A stretch of DNA of 64,000 bases, from assembly GCF_001189915.1 (NCBI RefSeq), contig NZ_LFLS01000009.1, positions 94,097-158,096 of the forward strand, given 5' to 3'. A program made the position numbers and the translations under genes. The stretch comes from Herbaspirillum autotrophicum (lineage in GTDB: Bacteria; Pseudomonadota; Gammaproteobacteria; Burkholderiales; Burkholderiaceae_D). The notes beneath the pieces were generated by a model. The model worked only from the letters and a program-made list of their open reading frames with translations. It did no database searches and was not told the origin of the DNA. Below are positions 1 to 10,938 of this stretch, piece after piece (the stretch's first letter is position 1; each line of letters begins with the position of its first letter).

Positions 1-996
1 TTCCACGTGACGGCTGTTGGCTTCGGCTTCGAAACGGGCATCATCGATAATGTCGGCCAGCAATTCATCCATGCGGATTTCATCTTCCATGGCACCGGTG
101 ACACCGGCTTCCAGCCGCGACAGCGTCAGCAGTTCACCGACCAGCTTATCCATGCGAATGCTTTCGCGCTCGATACGTTCAATCGTGATGGCGGTTTTTT
201 CAGGCTGCAGACGGGCCAGTCCGATCGAGGCTTGCAGGCGCGCAATCGGCGAACGCAGTTCATGCGAAACATCATGCAGCAGACGGCGCTGGCTTTCCAT
301 CAAGGCGCGCAATTTGTCGGTCATGGCATCAAAGTCGCGGCCGAGATCGGTCAATTCATCGCGTCGCTTACCCATTAACGGTGCCAGCCGGTCATTCAGA
401 TTGCCGGATGCCGCTTGCGCAAATGCGGCCTTGAGCTGGCGAATCGGTAATGAAAAATACCAGGCCAGCAGCATGGCAAAAATCAGGCTGGCGACGATGG
501 CGACCAACATCGGCATCATCGGAAACAGCATCGGCGGCGGTGGTGATTGGTGATGTTCGGCATCTTGTGGCGGACGTCCGCCATAGCCACTGCCCGACGA
601 TGGCATGAATAGCAGGTAGTGGTGGCCATCGGCGCCCGCGATTTGTTCTACTGTGCGGCGGCGGCCGTTGTTCTCCAACAGTAAGCGCGCTTCCGCGATC
701 AGGTGTGGGCTGACATCACGACCGAGCAACTCGTGGTCATGTTCATCAACGGCGTATAACTGATGCGGTTGCAGCTGCTTGATCATGCCGCGCAAGGCTG
801 CCACGCCGCCGTAGCGCAGGGTCATGCCGGCGGCATTGATCATGGTGGTTGCGGATGGGCTGTGATCGATTTCGGCGATGCGCTGGTTGCGTTCGTGATT
901 TTCCAGTGAAATCATGACGCCGACGCCAATGGTCGCCGTCAGTTGCGCCACCATGATGAAAAAGAAAAATTTCCAGAAGAGACGACCCACCGTCAC
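1..996 (-). CDS. Sensor histidine kinase, CpxA/EnvZ-like (partial, 3' end outside window)
   Basis: Membrane sensor kinase of an OmpR-type two-component system. The readable 332 codons show TM1 (about residues 8-28), a periplasmic region of about 130 residues rich in His/Pro near its end, TM2 (about 161-183), a HAMP linker and a HisKA box with His245 in HDVSHELRSP. The ATP-binding domain lies beyond the left edge. I chose the GTG start at 996 because it overlaps the stop of the regulator gene by four bases (GTGA), a usual coupling in such pairs; a second GTG lies two codons further in. The CpxA assignment rests on the domain layout and on the CpxR-type boxes upstream of the operon. Sensor identity is inferred, kinase identity is clear. 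Confidence 0.9.
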   Translation of the reverse strand, partial: MTVGRLFWKFFFFIMVAQLTATIGVGVMISLENHERNQRIAEIDHSPSATTMINAAGMTLRYGGVAALRGMIKQLQPHQLYAVDEHDHELLGRDVSPHLIAEARLLLENNGRRRTVEQIAGADGHHYLLFMPSSGSGYGGRPPQDAEHHQSPPPPMLFPMMPMLVAIVASLIFAMLLAWYFSLPIRQLKAAFAQAASGNLNDRLAPLMGKRRDELTDLGRDFDAMTDKLRALMESQRRLLHDVSHELRSPIARLQASIGLARLQPEKTAITIERIERESIRMDKLVGELLTLSRLEAGVTGAMEDEIRMDELLADIIDDARFEAEANSRHVE

Positions 997-1682
997 TCCT
1001 TGATGAATTGGTAACCCAGGCGATAAACGGTCTGAATGCAAGTCTTGTCACTGCCGAGCACCGAGATTTTTTGCCGGATGCTGCTCAGGTGGACATCGAT
1101 GTTGCGGTCGAAGCGCGCCAGCGGGCGGCCTAATCCTTGTTCCGACAAGTGTTGTTTGCTGACCGGTTTGCCGGCATTGCGTGCCAGCACTTCCAGCAGG
1201 TTGAATTCGCTGCTGGTCAGTTCCAGGACCTGGCCGGACCAGGTGGCGCGCCGTTGTTCCGGCCACATCGACAGCGCGCCGACCGACAGCGGCGAGTAAC
1301 TGCCGGATTCCGGCTGTTCACTTTCAGTGCGACGCAGAATGGCGCGCACGCGTGCGGTCAGTTCGCGCGGCGTACATGGTTTCGGTACGTAATCGTCGGC
1401 GCCCAGTTCGAGGCCGATGATGCGGTCGGTATCGTCGCCCTTGGCGGTCAGCATCAAGATCGGCAAATTGCTTTTGGCGCGAATCCGGCGCAAGGTTTCC
1501 AGGCCATTCAGGCGCGGCATCATGACGTCGAGCACGGCAATGGCGTAGCTGCCGGACAATGCTTCGACAATGCCGGTTTCGCCGTCATGGGCGACCCGCA
1601 CTTCAAATTTTTCCTGCTCCAGATATTCGCGGAGCATGTCAACGAGTTCAATATCGTCGTCTATCAGCAATACTTTTGACAT
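993..1682 (-). CDS. OmpR/PhoB-family response regulator, CpxR-like
   Basis: DNA-binding response regulator of 229 aa. It has a receiver domain with the acidic cluster near residues 8-10, phospho-acceptor Asp52 (LDVMMPRLNG) and a Lys in the YVPKPC stretch. The C-terminal winged helix ends in GYQFIKE. I chose the start at MSKVLLIDDD because the receiver fold begins there; a further upstream ATG would add 20 non-conserved residues. No strong ribosome-binding site is visible. The gene is cotranscribed with the sensor downstream. A promoter with TTGTAA and TTATAT spaced by 17 lies about 190 bp upstream, and CpxR-type half-sites lie further upstream, so autoregulation is likely but inferred. Confidence 0.9.
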   Translation of the reverse strand: MSKVLLIDDDIELVDMLREYLEQEKFEVRVAHDGETGIVEALSGSYAIAVLDVMMPRLNGLETLRRIRAKSNLPILMLTAKGDDTDRIIGLELGADDYVPKPCTPRELTARVRAILRRTESEQPESGSYSPLSVGALSMWPEQRRATWSGQVLELTSSEFNLLEVLARNAGKPVSKQHLSEQGLGRPLARFDRNIDVHLSSIRQKISVLGSDKTCIQTVYRLGYQFIKE

Positions 1683-1880
1683 CGGTACTGAGTTCACTTT
1701 CTTGGGTATGGGATGGTAACCACAGTTGCTTGCTCTGTGCATGCTGCCTGGATACAGTTATCCTGCGGCAACTCCTTTGGCAGTGCGCTGTTCAGGCACT
1801 GGACGGGAATCGCTTTACACGAACATATTATCTGTCAGCAGGCGCTAATATGCCGCAAAACCATGGCTTCCGATATGTCA

Positions 1881-1909
1881 ATATAACGCCTTATCCCGGC
1901 TCTTTACAA
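1881..1909 (-). promoter_or_regulatory. Predicted sigma70 promoter of the CpxRA-like operon
   Basis: On the minus strand TTGTAA (1909-1904) and TTATAT (1886-1881) are separated by exactly 17 bases. The expected transcript start is near 1874, giving a leader of about 190 nt before the regulator gene. This is a motif match only. Confidence 0.5.
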
Positions 1910-1993
1910 TTTGCATGATGGCCTGCAGGGGCGGGCTGCAGCAGGAAAACTGTGATCAGACAAAGTCGCGCAGCGTTACTGCCCAAGGGCAGC

Positions 1994-2018
1994 TTTACCG
2001 TAATTTACGTTTATTTAC
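1994..2018. promoter_or_regulatory. Triple CpxR-type box (TTTAC x3, 10-bp phase)
   Basis: Three TTTAC pentamers occur at 1994-1998, 2004-2008 and 2014-2018, each separated by five bases. On the minus strand this is GTAAA-N5-GTAAA-N5-GTAAA, the published CpxR recognition pattern extended by one half-site. It lies between the CpxR-like regulator gene and the divergent TPR gene and could serve either. Confidence 0.6.
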
Positions 2019-2154
2019 CTGGCATGGCTGAACTTTCCGGGTGGGGGTGATTGATACTTTCGCTATTCATCAATTGATATTCGCTTGGAATATCAAAAAA
2101 CAATCAAGGCGCCGTGCGTCATTACATTCATCGGGCCGTGGGGGCGAAAATCAT

Positions 2155-2301
2155 ATGAACATTGGTATATCGGGCGAGGTGCCATTCCCGGATTCATGGG
2201 CGGTCAGCAGCGCGGTGTCAGAGCTGAGGGCGCAGGTGCAGGACCCTGATCGCAAGGTCACCGTCGCTTCATGCGGCAATGTCATTTGCGCGCCGGCATG
2301 A
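2155..2301 (+). CDS. Possible small leader ORF (48 aa) coupled to the TPR gene
   Basis: A 48-codon frame starting MNIGISGEVPFPDSW. Its TGA overlaps the ATG of the next gene (ATGA at 2298-2301), an arrangement typical of translational coupling. A purine-rich GTGGGGGCG lies about 10 nt upstream. I recognise no family, and the frame could be fortuitous. Its main value is that it supports 2298 as the start of the TPR gene. Confidence 0.3.
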   Translation: MNIGISGEVPFPDSWAVSSAVSELRAQVQDPDRKVTVASCGNVICAPA

Positions 2302-3914
2302 TGGATATGCTGGCAGCATCCGCGCTCAATGATCTGGTCACGCTGATGGTGCAAAGCGTGGCAGCCAATACCGAGGGCCGGCATCAGGATAGTCTGCAGT
2401 ATCTGGATCAGGCGCTGGCGCTGGAACCCGATTTCTTTCCTGCCCACAGCAGCCGCGGCGATCTGTTGCACGCCATGGGGCGCTACGACGAAGCCTTGGC
2501 CGCTTACGATCAATGTCTGTTGCGCAGTCCGCGACTGGAGCATGTGCTGCTGGCGCGCAACAATACCGTCAGCGCGCTGCTGGCAGATTGCGATCAGCAA
2601 CTATCCCGCCGACCGCACGATGTCGCGGTACTGCTGCGACGCGGCCTGATGCTGATCCGGCAGGAACAATATGCGCTGGCGCTGGCCAATGTGGATCAAC
2701 TGCTGTCGCTGGCGCCGGTCAATCTGGATGCCTTGAATCAGCGCGGCAATATCTTGCTGGAATTGAACCGGCACGAAGAAGCCTTGCTTTGCTATGACCG
2801 CATTCTGGCGCTGGAAGCGGGTCAGGCTTCGGCATGGTTCAATCGCGGCAATGTACTGCGCAAGATGAATTGCCTGAATCAGGCGCTGTGGTGTTATCAG
2901 GAAGCCCTGAGTGTGCAGCCCGATCTGGCCGCGGCACAGGTGGCACAAAGCCACAGTTTGCTGATGCTTGGCGATTTCGCTGCCGGCTGGCCGCTGCATG
3001 AGGCGCGCTGGGGAATTCCCGATGTGCAGATGCACGCCATTAAAAGTCAGGCGCCACGCTGGCTGGGACAGACGGCGCTGAGCGGAAAAACGGTGTTGCT
3101 GTGGGCCGAGCAAGGTTTGGGCGACAGTTTGCAGTTCGTGCGTTATATCCCGCTGGTGGCGGAAACCGCGGCGCGGGTCATCGTCTGCGTGCCGCCGCCG
3201 TTGGCGCAATTGCTGGAAAGCCTGCTGCCGCCGGCATTGCTGACAATCATTACCAATGACAAGGCATTGCCGCCGCATGACCTGCATTGTCCGCTGATGA
3301 GTTTGCCGCTGGCATTGAGCTGGCGGCTGGCGACGGTGCCGGCAGATGCCCCGTATCTGTTTGCCGACGCCGCACTGCAGGCGCAATGGGCGCAACGGCT
3401 TGGTCCGCGGGCCGGCAGCCGGCTGCGGGCAGGTCTGGTCTGGCGCGGGCAGCGTTACAGCGTAGCCAATCGCGGTCGCGATATGGCGCTCAGCGATCTG
3501 TTGCCGCTGGCGGGCGACGACGTTGAGATGATCAGTGTGCAACAGCAGCGTCTGGCGGCAGATGCCGAGGCTCACGCCGCCTGGCCACAGCTACGCGAAT
3601 TCGGTGCCGAACTGACCGATATGGCACAGACTGCGGCGTTGATCGGGAATCTGGATGTGGTGATCAGTGTCGATACTGCCATCGTGCATCTGGCGGGTGC
3701 CTTGGGTATCCCGGCACTGCTGATGTTGCGTTACGAAGGGGAGTGGCGCTGGGGGCAGCCGGGCGAGCAGGGCGCGCCGTCGCTGTGGTATCCGACGGTG
3801 CGGGTGTTCCGGCAAGAAAAACGGGCTGACTGGCAGCCCGTGGTCAATCGTGTGCGCGCTTGCCTGGCAGACTGGCAACGCCGTCCGCCGGGACTTCAGG
3901 ATCAGCGCCGGTGA
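2298..3914 (+). CDS. TPR protein with glycosyltransferase-like C-terminal domain
   Basis: A 538-aa protein. The first half has about six tetratricopeptide-like repeats (for example [20 protein letters not shown] and [20 protein letters not shown]). The second half looks like the GT-B-type domain often fused to TPRs in bacteria ([20 protein letters not shown], then [19 protein letters not shown]), related to heptosyltransferase/SPINDLY-like folds. There is no signal peptide, so it is probably cytosolic. Substrate is unknown; glycosylation of a protein or surface component is a reasonable guess. The start at 2298 is preferred over an upstream in-frame ATG at 2271 because of the ATGA overlap with the small upstream frame. 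The 3' end overlaps smpB by 13 bp, converging. Confidence 0.85.
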   Translation: MMDMLAASALNDLVTLMVQSVAANTEGRHQDSLQYLDQALALEPDFFPAHSSRGDLLHAMGRYDEALAAYDQCLLRSPRLEHVLLARNNTVSALLADCDQQLSRRPHDVAVLLRRGLMLIRQEQYALALANVDQLLSLAPVNLDALNQRGNILLELNRHEEALLCYDRILALEAGQASAWFNRGNVLRKMNCLNQALWCYQEALSVQPDLAAAQVAQSHSLLMLGDFAAGWPLHEARWGIPDVQMHAIKSQAPRWLGQTALSGKTVLLWAEQGLGDSLQFVRYIPLVAETAARVIVCVPPPLAQLLESLLPPALLTIITNDKALPPHDLHCPLMSLPLALSWRLATVPADAPYLFADAALQAQWAQRLGPRAGSRLRAGLVWRGQRYSVANRGRDMALSDLLPLAGDDVEMISVQQQRLAADAEAHAAWPQLREFGAELTDMAQTAALIGNLDVVISVDTAIVHLAGALGIPALLMLRYEGEWRWGQPGEQGAPSLWYPTVRVFRQEKRADWQPVVNRVRACLADWQRRPPGLQDQRR

Positions 3915-4351
3915 GTTTTCATGGCGGCCTGAATTTCGCGCTGGCCGTCGCGCTGCCGCTCGGTTTCGCGCTTGTCATGCTGCTTCTTGCCCTTGGCCAG
4001 GCCGATTTCACATTTGACGCGGCCTTTGCTGAAATGCAGGTTGAGCGGCATCAGCGTATAGCCGGAACGTTCTACCTTGCCGATCAGTTTGCTGATTTCG
4101 GCGGCGTTGAGCAGCAGCTTTCTGGTGCGTGTGGTTTCCGGATGGACGTGGGTCGAGGTGCTGGTCAGCGCGCTGATATGGCAGCCGAACAGATAAATCT
4201 CGCCATTCCGGATGATCACGTAGGCTTCCTTGATCTGTGCACGACCGGCGCGGATCGCCTTGACTTCCCATCCTTCGAGGACGATTCCGGCCTCGAAACG
4301 GTCTTCGATGAAGTAATCGAAAAAGGCCTTTTTGTTATCAACTATGCTCAT
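3902..4351 (-). CDS. smpB: SsrA-binding protein SmpB
   Basis: A 149-aa partner of tmRNA in trans-translation. It binds the tRNA-like domain of tmRNA and delivers it to stalled ribosomes. Recognisable blocks are [22 protein letters not shown] near the N terminus, the central [25 protein letters not shown] region, and the basic C-terminal tail ending MKTHRR that enters the empty mRNA channel. The length is normal for the family. It is divergent from ratA and converges on the TPR gene. Confidence 0.97.
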   Translation of the reverse strand: MSIVDNKKAFFDYFIEDRFEAGIVLEGWEVKAIRAGRAQIKEAYVIIRNGEIYLFGCHISALTSTSTHVHPETTRTRKLLLNAAEISKLIGKVERSGYTLMPLNLHFSKGRVKCEIGLAKGKKQHDKRETERQRDGQREIQAAMKTHRR

Positions 4352-4419
4352 CTGGTAGGAAAACCTGTCTGGTCGGTTAAAATTTCAACTTCGTGATTTT
4401 ATCAAACGGACCACCTTTC

Positions 4420-4851
4420 ATGGCAGTCGTACAAAAAACAGTCCTGATCAACTATAGCGCACAGCAAATGTTCAACCTGGTTGATCGTGTCGAAGACTAT
4501 CCTGAATTTCTGCCGTGGTGCGGCGGGGTCGAGATTATCGAGCGGCAGGAGGACAAGCTTACCGCCAAGCTCAAAATCAACTATCACGGCATCAAACAGT
4601 CGTTTACGACTGAAAACACCAATGCACCGCCGACCAGCATGACCATGCGACTGGTCGAGGGGCCGTTCAGGCATTTCGAAGCGCGCTGGAATTTCCGGCC
4701 CTTGCGCGACGACGCCTGCAAGATCGAGTTCGATATGCAGTACGAATTTTCCAGCCGCATCCTGGAATCGGTGATCGGTCCGGTATTCAGCATGATCGCC
4801 AACAGCTTCGTCGACTCATTTTGCAAACGTGCAGAACATATATATGGCTGA
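4420..4851 (+). CDS. ratA: RatA/Coq10-like START-domain protein
   Basis: A 143-aa single-domain START/SRPBCC protein (YSAQQMFNLVDRVEDYPEFLPWC at the N terminus). E. coli RatA was described as a ribosome-association toxin that blocks 70S formation; Coq10 relatives act in ubiquinone function, so the cellular role is uncertain. I chose the start at MAVVQKTVLINYS, which matches the family N terminus; an upstream ATG would add nine residues. It overlaps rnfH by 8 bp and is divergent from smpB, the conserved smpB-ratA-rnfH arrangement of beta- and gammaproteobacteria. Confidence 0.93.
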   Translation: MAVVQKTVLINYSAQQMFNLVDRVEDYPEFLPWCGGVEIIERQEDKLTAKLKINYHGIKQSFTTENTNAPPTSMTMRLVEGPFRHFEARWNFRPLRDDACKIEFDMQYEFSSRILESVIGPVFSMIANSFVDSFCKRAEHIYG

Positions 4852-5143
4852 AAGCGCACAATTGCAAGTTGAAATTTGTTATGCCACGCCGGATGTGCAA
4901 ATTCGCCGCGAGCTGATGGTGGCCGACGGCACCACGATTCAGCAAGCGATCATGCAGAGCGGGCTGTTGCGTGACTGCAGCGCCATCGATCTGACCGTAT
5001 GCCGGGTCGGCATCTACGGCAAGCTCAAAACGCCCGACACCGTATTGCGCGATCAGGACCGGATTGAAATTTACCGGCCGCTGATTGCCGATCCCAAAGA
5101 CTCACGCCGCCAGCGCGTGAGCGTCAAAGCCGCCCGCAGCTAG
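4844..5143 (+). CDS. rnfH: RnfH-family ubiquitin-like protein
   Basis: A 99-aa beta-grasp (ubiquitin/ThiS-like) protein of the RnfH (UPF0125) family. The blocks VEICYATPDVQ, VCRVGIYGKLKTPDTVLRDQDRIEIYRPL and the basic tail are characteristic. The ATG lies inside the ratA stop region (8-bp overlap), so the two are probably translationally coupled. Function is poorly known; the ratA-rnfH pair looks like a toxin-antitoxin pair in layout only. The gene is followed by about 180 bp before guaB. Confidence 0.92.
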   Translation: MAESAQLQVEICYATPDVQIRRELMVADGTTIQQAIMQSGLLRDCSAIDLTVCRVGIYGKLKTPDTVLRDQDRIEIYRPLIADPKDSRRQRVSVKAARS

Positions 5144-5292
5144 CTTGCGCTGCGGCCGCAATGGGCACGCATTGTTGGAGGCAATCGGGTGGCGGCGTGT
5201 CGATTTCGCCACGGCCGGAGTGCAATCGGCTTCAAGGCCGATGCCAAAAGCAGGAAAAATGCAAGTGCTGCGCGACTGCCATAAAAGTTTTC

Positions 5293-6787
<1,495 letters not shown>

Positions 6788-6954
6788 CCGGCGTGCAAGG
6801 CAGTGCGTCGCCGGTCTGACGGCCGCGACGCAGCGCTTGATGTCTGTTGTCACTGATTTACCGCTACCGGCTGTGTTGCCTGCGTAGCGGTTTTGTATTT
6901 CCGGAGCCGGCTACCGGCTGTTTTCCTCACTGTTGCTACCAAGCGCTTTTTCTC

Positions 6955-8535
6955 ATGCACTCAAAAATTCTGATTCTCGATTTCGGTTCCCAGGTCACAC
7001 AACTGATTGCTCGTCGCGTACGCGAAGCCGGCGTGTTTTCCGAGGTCTATCCTTACGACGTCAGCGATGAGTTCGTCCGCAATTACGGTGCTGCCGGCGT
7101 GATTCTGTCGGGTGGTCCCAACAGCGTGACCGAAGGCGATACCCCGCGCGCGCCGCAAGCGGTGTTCGAACTGGGCGTGCCGGTACTGGGCATTTGCTAC
7201 GGCATGCAAACCATGGCCGAGCAACTCGGCGGCAAGGTGGAAAACGGTTTGCTGCGCGAATTCGGCTACGCGGAAGTACGTGCCCACGGCCATACTGCCT
7301 TGCTCAGGGAAATCAGCGATTTCACCACGGCCGAAGGCCATGGCATGCTGAAGGTCTGGATGAGTCACGGCGACAAGGTCAATGAAATGCCGGCCGGCTT
7401 CAAGCTGATGGCGTCGACCGGCAACTGTCCGATTGCCGGCATGGCCGATGAGGCGCGTCATTTCTACGGCGTGCAATTCCATCCGGAAGTCACGCACACA
7501 GTGCAAGGCAAGGCGTTGCTGGGACGTTTCGTGGTCGATATCTGCGGCTGCCAACCGGACTGGAACATGCCTGACTACATCGCCGAAGCGGTGGCGTCGA
7601 TTCGCGCACAAGTGGGCGACGACGAAGTGATTCTCGGCCTGTCCGGCGGGGTCGACAGCAGCGTTGCGGCGGCACTGATCCATCGTGCCATCGGCGACAA
7701 GCTGACCTGTGTGTTCGTCGATCACGGCCTGTTGCGCCTCGACGAAGGCAAGATGGTCATGGACATGTTCGGCAAGAATCTGGGCGTGAAAGTGATTCAC
7801 GTCGATGCCACTGATCAGTTCATGGGTCATCTGGCGGGTGTTACCGATCCGGAAGCCAAGCGCAAGATCATCGGCCGCGAATTCGTCGAAGTATTCCAGG
7901 TGGAATCGGCCAAGCTCAAGAGCGCCAAGTGGCTGGCCCAGGGCACGATTTACCCGGACGTCATCGAAAGCGCCGGCAAGGGCAAGAAGGGCGCGCACAC
8001 CATCAAGAGCCATCACAATGTCGGCGGTTTGCCGGATACGCTGAACCTGAAATTGCTGGAGCCATTGCGCGAACTGTTCAAGGACGAAGTCCGCGAGCTC
8101 GGCGTGGCACTCGGCCTGCCGCATGAAATGGTGTACCGTCATCCATTCCCGGGTCCGGGTCTGGGCGTACGTATTCTGGGTGAAGTCAAAAAAGAATTCG
8201 CCGATCTGCTGCGTCGTGCCGATGCCATCTTCATCGAAGAACTGCGCAACACCAAGGAAGCCGATGGTCAAAGCTGGTACGAAAAGACCAGCCAGGCGTT
8301 TGCCGTATTCCTGCCAGTCAAATCGGTTGGCGTGATGGGCGATGGCCGCACCTACGAATACGTGGTGGCCTTGCGCGCGGTACAGACGCAAGATTTCATG
8401 ACGGCACACTGGGCGCATCTGCCGCACGAATTGCTGGGCAAGGTCTCGAACCGCATCATCAATGAAGTACGCGGCATCAATCGTGTGGTGTATGACATTT
8501 CGGGCAAGCCGCCGGCGACGATTGAGTGGGAATAA
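6955..8535 (+). CDS. guaA: GMP synthase (glutamine-hydrolysing)
   Basis: Amidates XMP to GMP with glutamine and ATP. A 526-aa two-domain enzyme. The class I glutamine amidotransferase domain has the nucleophile Cys in [10 protein letters not shown] and the His/Glu pair in QFHPEV. The ATP pyrophosphatase domain has the P-loop-like [13 protein letters not shown], and the C-terminal dimerisation domain ends PPATIEWE as is usual. I chose the start at [17 protein letters not shown]; upstream in-frame codons add a non-conserved 36 residues. A hairpin terminator follows 41 bp after the stop. Confidence 0.98.
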   Translation: MHSKILILDFGSQVTQLIARRVREAGVFSEVYPYDVSDEFVRNYGAAGVILSGGPNSVTEGDTPRAPQAVFELGVPVLGICYGMQTMAEQLGGKVENGLLREFGYAEVRAHGHTALLREISDFTTAEGHGMLKVWMSHGDKVNEMPAGFKLMASTGNCPIAGMADEARHFYGVQFHPEVTHTVQGKALLGRFVVDICGCQPDWNMPDYIAEAVASIRAQVGDDEVILGLSGGVDSSVAAALIHRAIGDKLTCVFVDHGLLRLDEGKMVMDMFGKNLGVKVIHVDATDQFMGHLAGVTDPEAKRKIIGREFVEVFQVESAKLKSAKWLAQGTIYPDVIESAGKGKKGAHTIKSHHNVGGLPDTLNLKLLEPLRELFKDEVRELGVALGLPHEMVYRHPFPGPGLGVRILGEVKKEFADLLRRADAIFIEELRNTKEADGQSWYEKTSQAFAVFLPVKSVGVMGDGRTYEYVVALRAVQTQDFMTAHWAHLPHELLGKVSNRIINEVRGINRVVYDISGKPPATIEWE

Positions 8536-8576
8536 GGTTTCCGCAGGGAAGCGTTGTTCACTGACTGATTGACTAT

Positions 8577-8604
8577 AAAGCCCTGTTTTGACAGGGCTTT
8601 ATAT
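8577..8604 (+). terminator. Rho-independent terminator of guaA
   Basis: A 9-bp stem AAAGCCCTG/CAGGGCTTT with a 6-nt loop, followed by a short T-rich tract. Confidence 0.85.
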
Positions 8605-8727
8605 TCTGGATGGTCGCTGGCAGTTCTTGCATTCTGAAGAATGCAGGGAGAATCTGAGGCGATTCAGTCCGGCGCATGGCGTTCGCCGGTCACATTGTTT
8701 TTAGCATCATTTTTAGAGTCCCCCCCC

Positions 8728-10932
8728 ATGGAAATCAAAGTCAACTTTCTCGATAAGCTGCGTCTTGAAGCCAGGTTCGATGACTTCACCGTCATTGCCG
8801 ACCAGCCTATCCGTTACAAGGGTGATGGCTCGGCGCCCGGTCCGTTCGATTATTTTCTGGCGTCATCGGCCTTGTGTGCGGCTTACTTTGTAAAGTTGTA
8901 CTGCAACACGCGCAATATTCCGACCGACAATATCCGGCTGTCGCAGAACAATATTGTTGATCCGGAAAACCGTTACCAGCAGATTTTCAAGATTCAGGTG
9001 GAGTTGCCGGCAGATATTCCGGAAGCAGACCGCCGCGGCATCTTGCGCTCGATTGAGCGCTGTACCGTGAAAAAAGTGGTGCAGGCCGGCCCCGAGTTTG
9101 TGATTGAAGAAGTCGAGAATCTGGATGCCGATGCGCAGTCGCTGCTGACATTGAAGCCGGCTGCTGACGAGAGTACCTATATTGTCGGCAAGGATCTGCC
9201 GCTGGAGCAAACCATCGCCAATATGTCGGGGCTGCTGGCCAATCTCGGCATCAAGATTGAAATCGCTTCGTGGCGCAATATCATTCCCAATGTCTGGTCG
9301 CTGCATATCCGCGATGCGCATTCACCAATGTGTTTTACCAATGGCAAGGGCGCGACCAAGGAAAGCGCGCTGGCCTCGGCGTTGGGCGAGTACATCGAGC
9401 GGCTCAGCAACAACCATTTCTACGCCGGTGCGTTTTGGGGCGAAGACATTGCGGATGCGTCGTTTGTCCATTACCCGGACGAGCGCTGGTTCAAGCCGGG
9501 TCGCAAGGATGCGCTGCCGGTTGAAATTCTGGATGCGTACTGCCTGGAAATCTACAATCCCGACGGCGAGTTGCATGGTTCGCATCTGGTCGATACCAAC
9601 TCCGGCAATGTCCAGCGCGGTATCTGTTCGCTGCCGTATGTGCGGCAGTCGGATGGCGCCGTGGTGTATTTCCCGACCAACCTGATCGAAAACCTGTACG
9701 TCAGCAATGGCATGAGCGCCGGTAATACGCTGGCTGAAGCGCAGGTGCAATGTCTGTCCGAAATTTTCGAGCGGGCGGTAAAGCGCGAAATTCTGGAAGG
9801 TGAAATCGCCTTGCCTGACGTGCCGCACGAGGTGCTGGCGAAATACCCCGGCATCCTGGCCGGGATTCAGGGTCTGGAAGAGCAGGGCTTCCCGGTGCTG
9901 GTCAAGGATGCGTCGCTCGGCGGCACCTATCCAGTGATGTGCGTCACCTTGATGAACCCGCGTACCGGCGGTGTCTTTGCGTCATTCGGCGCGCACCCCA
10001 GTCTGGAAGTGGCGCTGGAACGCAGTCTCACGGAATTGCTGCAAGGTCGCAGTTTTGAAGGCCTGAATGATTTGCCTCAGCCGACCTTTGAAAGCAATGC
10101 GGTGACGGAGCCAAACAACTTTGTCGAACACTTCATTGATTCCAGCGGTATCGTGTCGTGGCGCTTTTTCAGCGCCAAAGCCGATTTCGACTTTGTTGAA
10201 TGGGACTTTTCCGGCCACGGCGAAAACTCGAATGCTGAAGAAGCCGCCACCTTGTTCGGCATTCTCGAAGCGATGGGCAAGGAAGCCTACATGGCGGTGT
10301 ATGACCAGCTCGGTGCCGTCGCCTGCCGGATTCTGGTGCCCGGTTATTCGGAAATTTATCCGGTAGATGATTTGATCTGGGATAACACCAACAAGGCACT
10401 GTTGTTCCGTGCCGATATTCTGAATCTGCATCGTCTGGACCATGCTGCATTGGAGGCATTGCTTGAGCGTCTGGAGAATAATGAGCTGGATGAGTATTCG
10501 GATATCGCCACCTTGATCGGCATTGAATTTGACGAAAATACGGAGTGGGGGCAACTCACCGTACTGGAGTTGAAGTTGCAGATCAGTCTCGCCTTGCAGC
10601 AATTCGAGACGGCGCATGAACTGGTGGGCGCCTTCTTGCAGTACAACGACAACACGGTCGAGCGCGGATTGTTTTACCAGGCGTTGAATGTGGTGCTGGA
10701 GGTGTCGCTCGACGATGATCTGGAACTGGACGACTACGTGCTCAACTTCCGCCGCATGTTTGGCAACGCGCGCATGGATGCGGTAATGGGGACAATGGAT
10801 GGCAGTGTGCGCTTCTTCGGGCTGACGCCAACCAGCATGAAACTGGAAGGGCTCGACCGCCACCATCGCCTGATCGACAGCTACAAAAAACTGCACAAGG
10901 CACGCGCCAGTGCAGCAGCGGCTGCCAGCTAG
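8728..10932 (+). CDS. OsmC-YcaO fusion protein
   Basis: A 734-aa protein joining two families. Residues 1 to about 140 resemble OsmC/Ohr proteins and keep two cysteines in the expected places (Cys50 in FLASSALCAAYF and Cys112 in SIERCTVKK). From about residue 190 to 560 it is a YcaO domain (KGATKESALASALGEYIERLSNNHFY, then SEIFERAVKREI), the ATP-using fold that phosphorylates amide backbones; E. coli YcaO is linked to RimO-dependent modification of ribosomal protein S12. The last 170 residues are helical and TPR-like. The start is after a run of eight Cs with no good ribosome-binding site; an in-frame upstream ATG at 8641 is less likely. It is monocistronic between two terminators. The substrate is unknown. 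Confidence 0.9.
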   Translation: MEIKVNFLDKLRLEARFDDFTVIADQPIRYKGDGSAPGPFDYFLASSALCAAYFVKLYCNTRNIPTDNIRLSQNNIVDPENRYQQIFKIQVELPADIPEADRRGILRSIERCTVKKVVQAGPEFVIEEVENLDADAQSLLTLKPAADESTYIVGKDLPLEQTIANMSGLLANLGIKIEIASWRNIIPNVWSLHIRDAHSPMCFTNGKGATKESALASALGEYIERLSNNHFYAGAFWGEDIADASFVHYPDERWFKPGRKDALPVEILDAYCLEIYNPDGELHGSHLVDTNSGNVQRGICSLPYVRQSDGAVVYFPTNLIENLYVSNGMSAGNTLAEAQVQCLSEIFERAVKREILEGEIALPDVPHEVLAKYPGILAGIQGLEEQGFPVLVKDASLGGTYPVMCVTLMNPRTGGVFASFGAHPSLEVALERSLTELLQGRSFEGLNDLPQPTFESNAVTEPNNFVEHFIDSSGIVSWRFFSAKADFDFVEWDFSGHGENSNAEEAATLFGILEAMGKEAYMAVYDQLGAVACRILVPGYSEIYPVDDLIWDNTNKALLFRADILNLHRLDHAALEALLERLENNELDEYSDIATLIGIEFDENTEWGQLTVLELKLQISLALQQFETAHELVGAFLQYNDNTVERGLFYQALNVVLEVSLDDDLELDDYVLNFRRMFGNARMDAVMGTMDGSVRFFGLTPTSMKLEGLDRHHRLIDSYKKLHKARASAAAAAS

Positions 10933-10938
10933 CGCGAC

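Larger units (their letters stand above)
1683..2154. other. Intergenic region between divergent CpxR-like and TPR genes
   Basis: About 470 bp without a convincing gene. It holds the predicted minus-strand promoter, the triple CpxR-type box, and two short inverted repeats: CTGCCC/GGGCAG near 1979-1992 and a CTGCAG pair near 1922-1945. I see nothing else in it. Confidence 0.5.

Noticed and set aside
4420..5143. ratA-rnfH as a new toxin-antitoxin pair
   Set aside because: The layout is small, overlapping and operonic, but it is the widespread conserved smpB-ratA-rnfH neighbourhood, so it is not novel.
6961..8427. Long open frame (488 codons) on the minus strand inside guaA
   Set aside because: It lies fully opposite a certain gene, has no recognisable domain, and is the usual antisense frame produced by codon bias at this GC.
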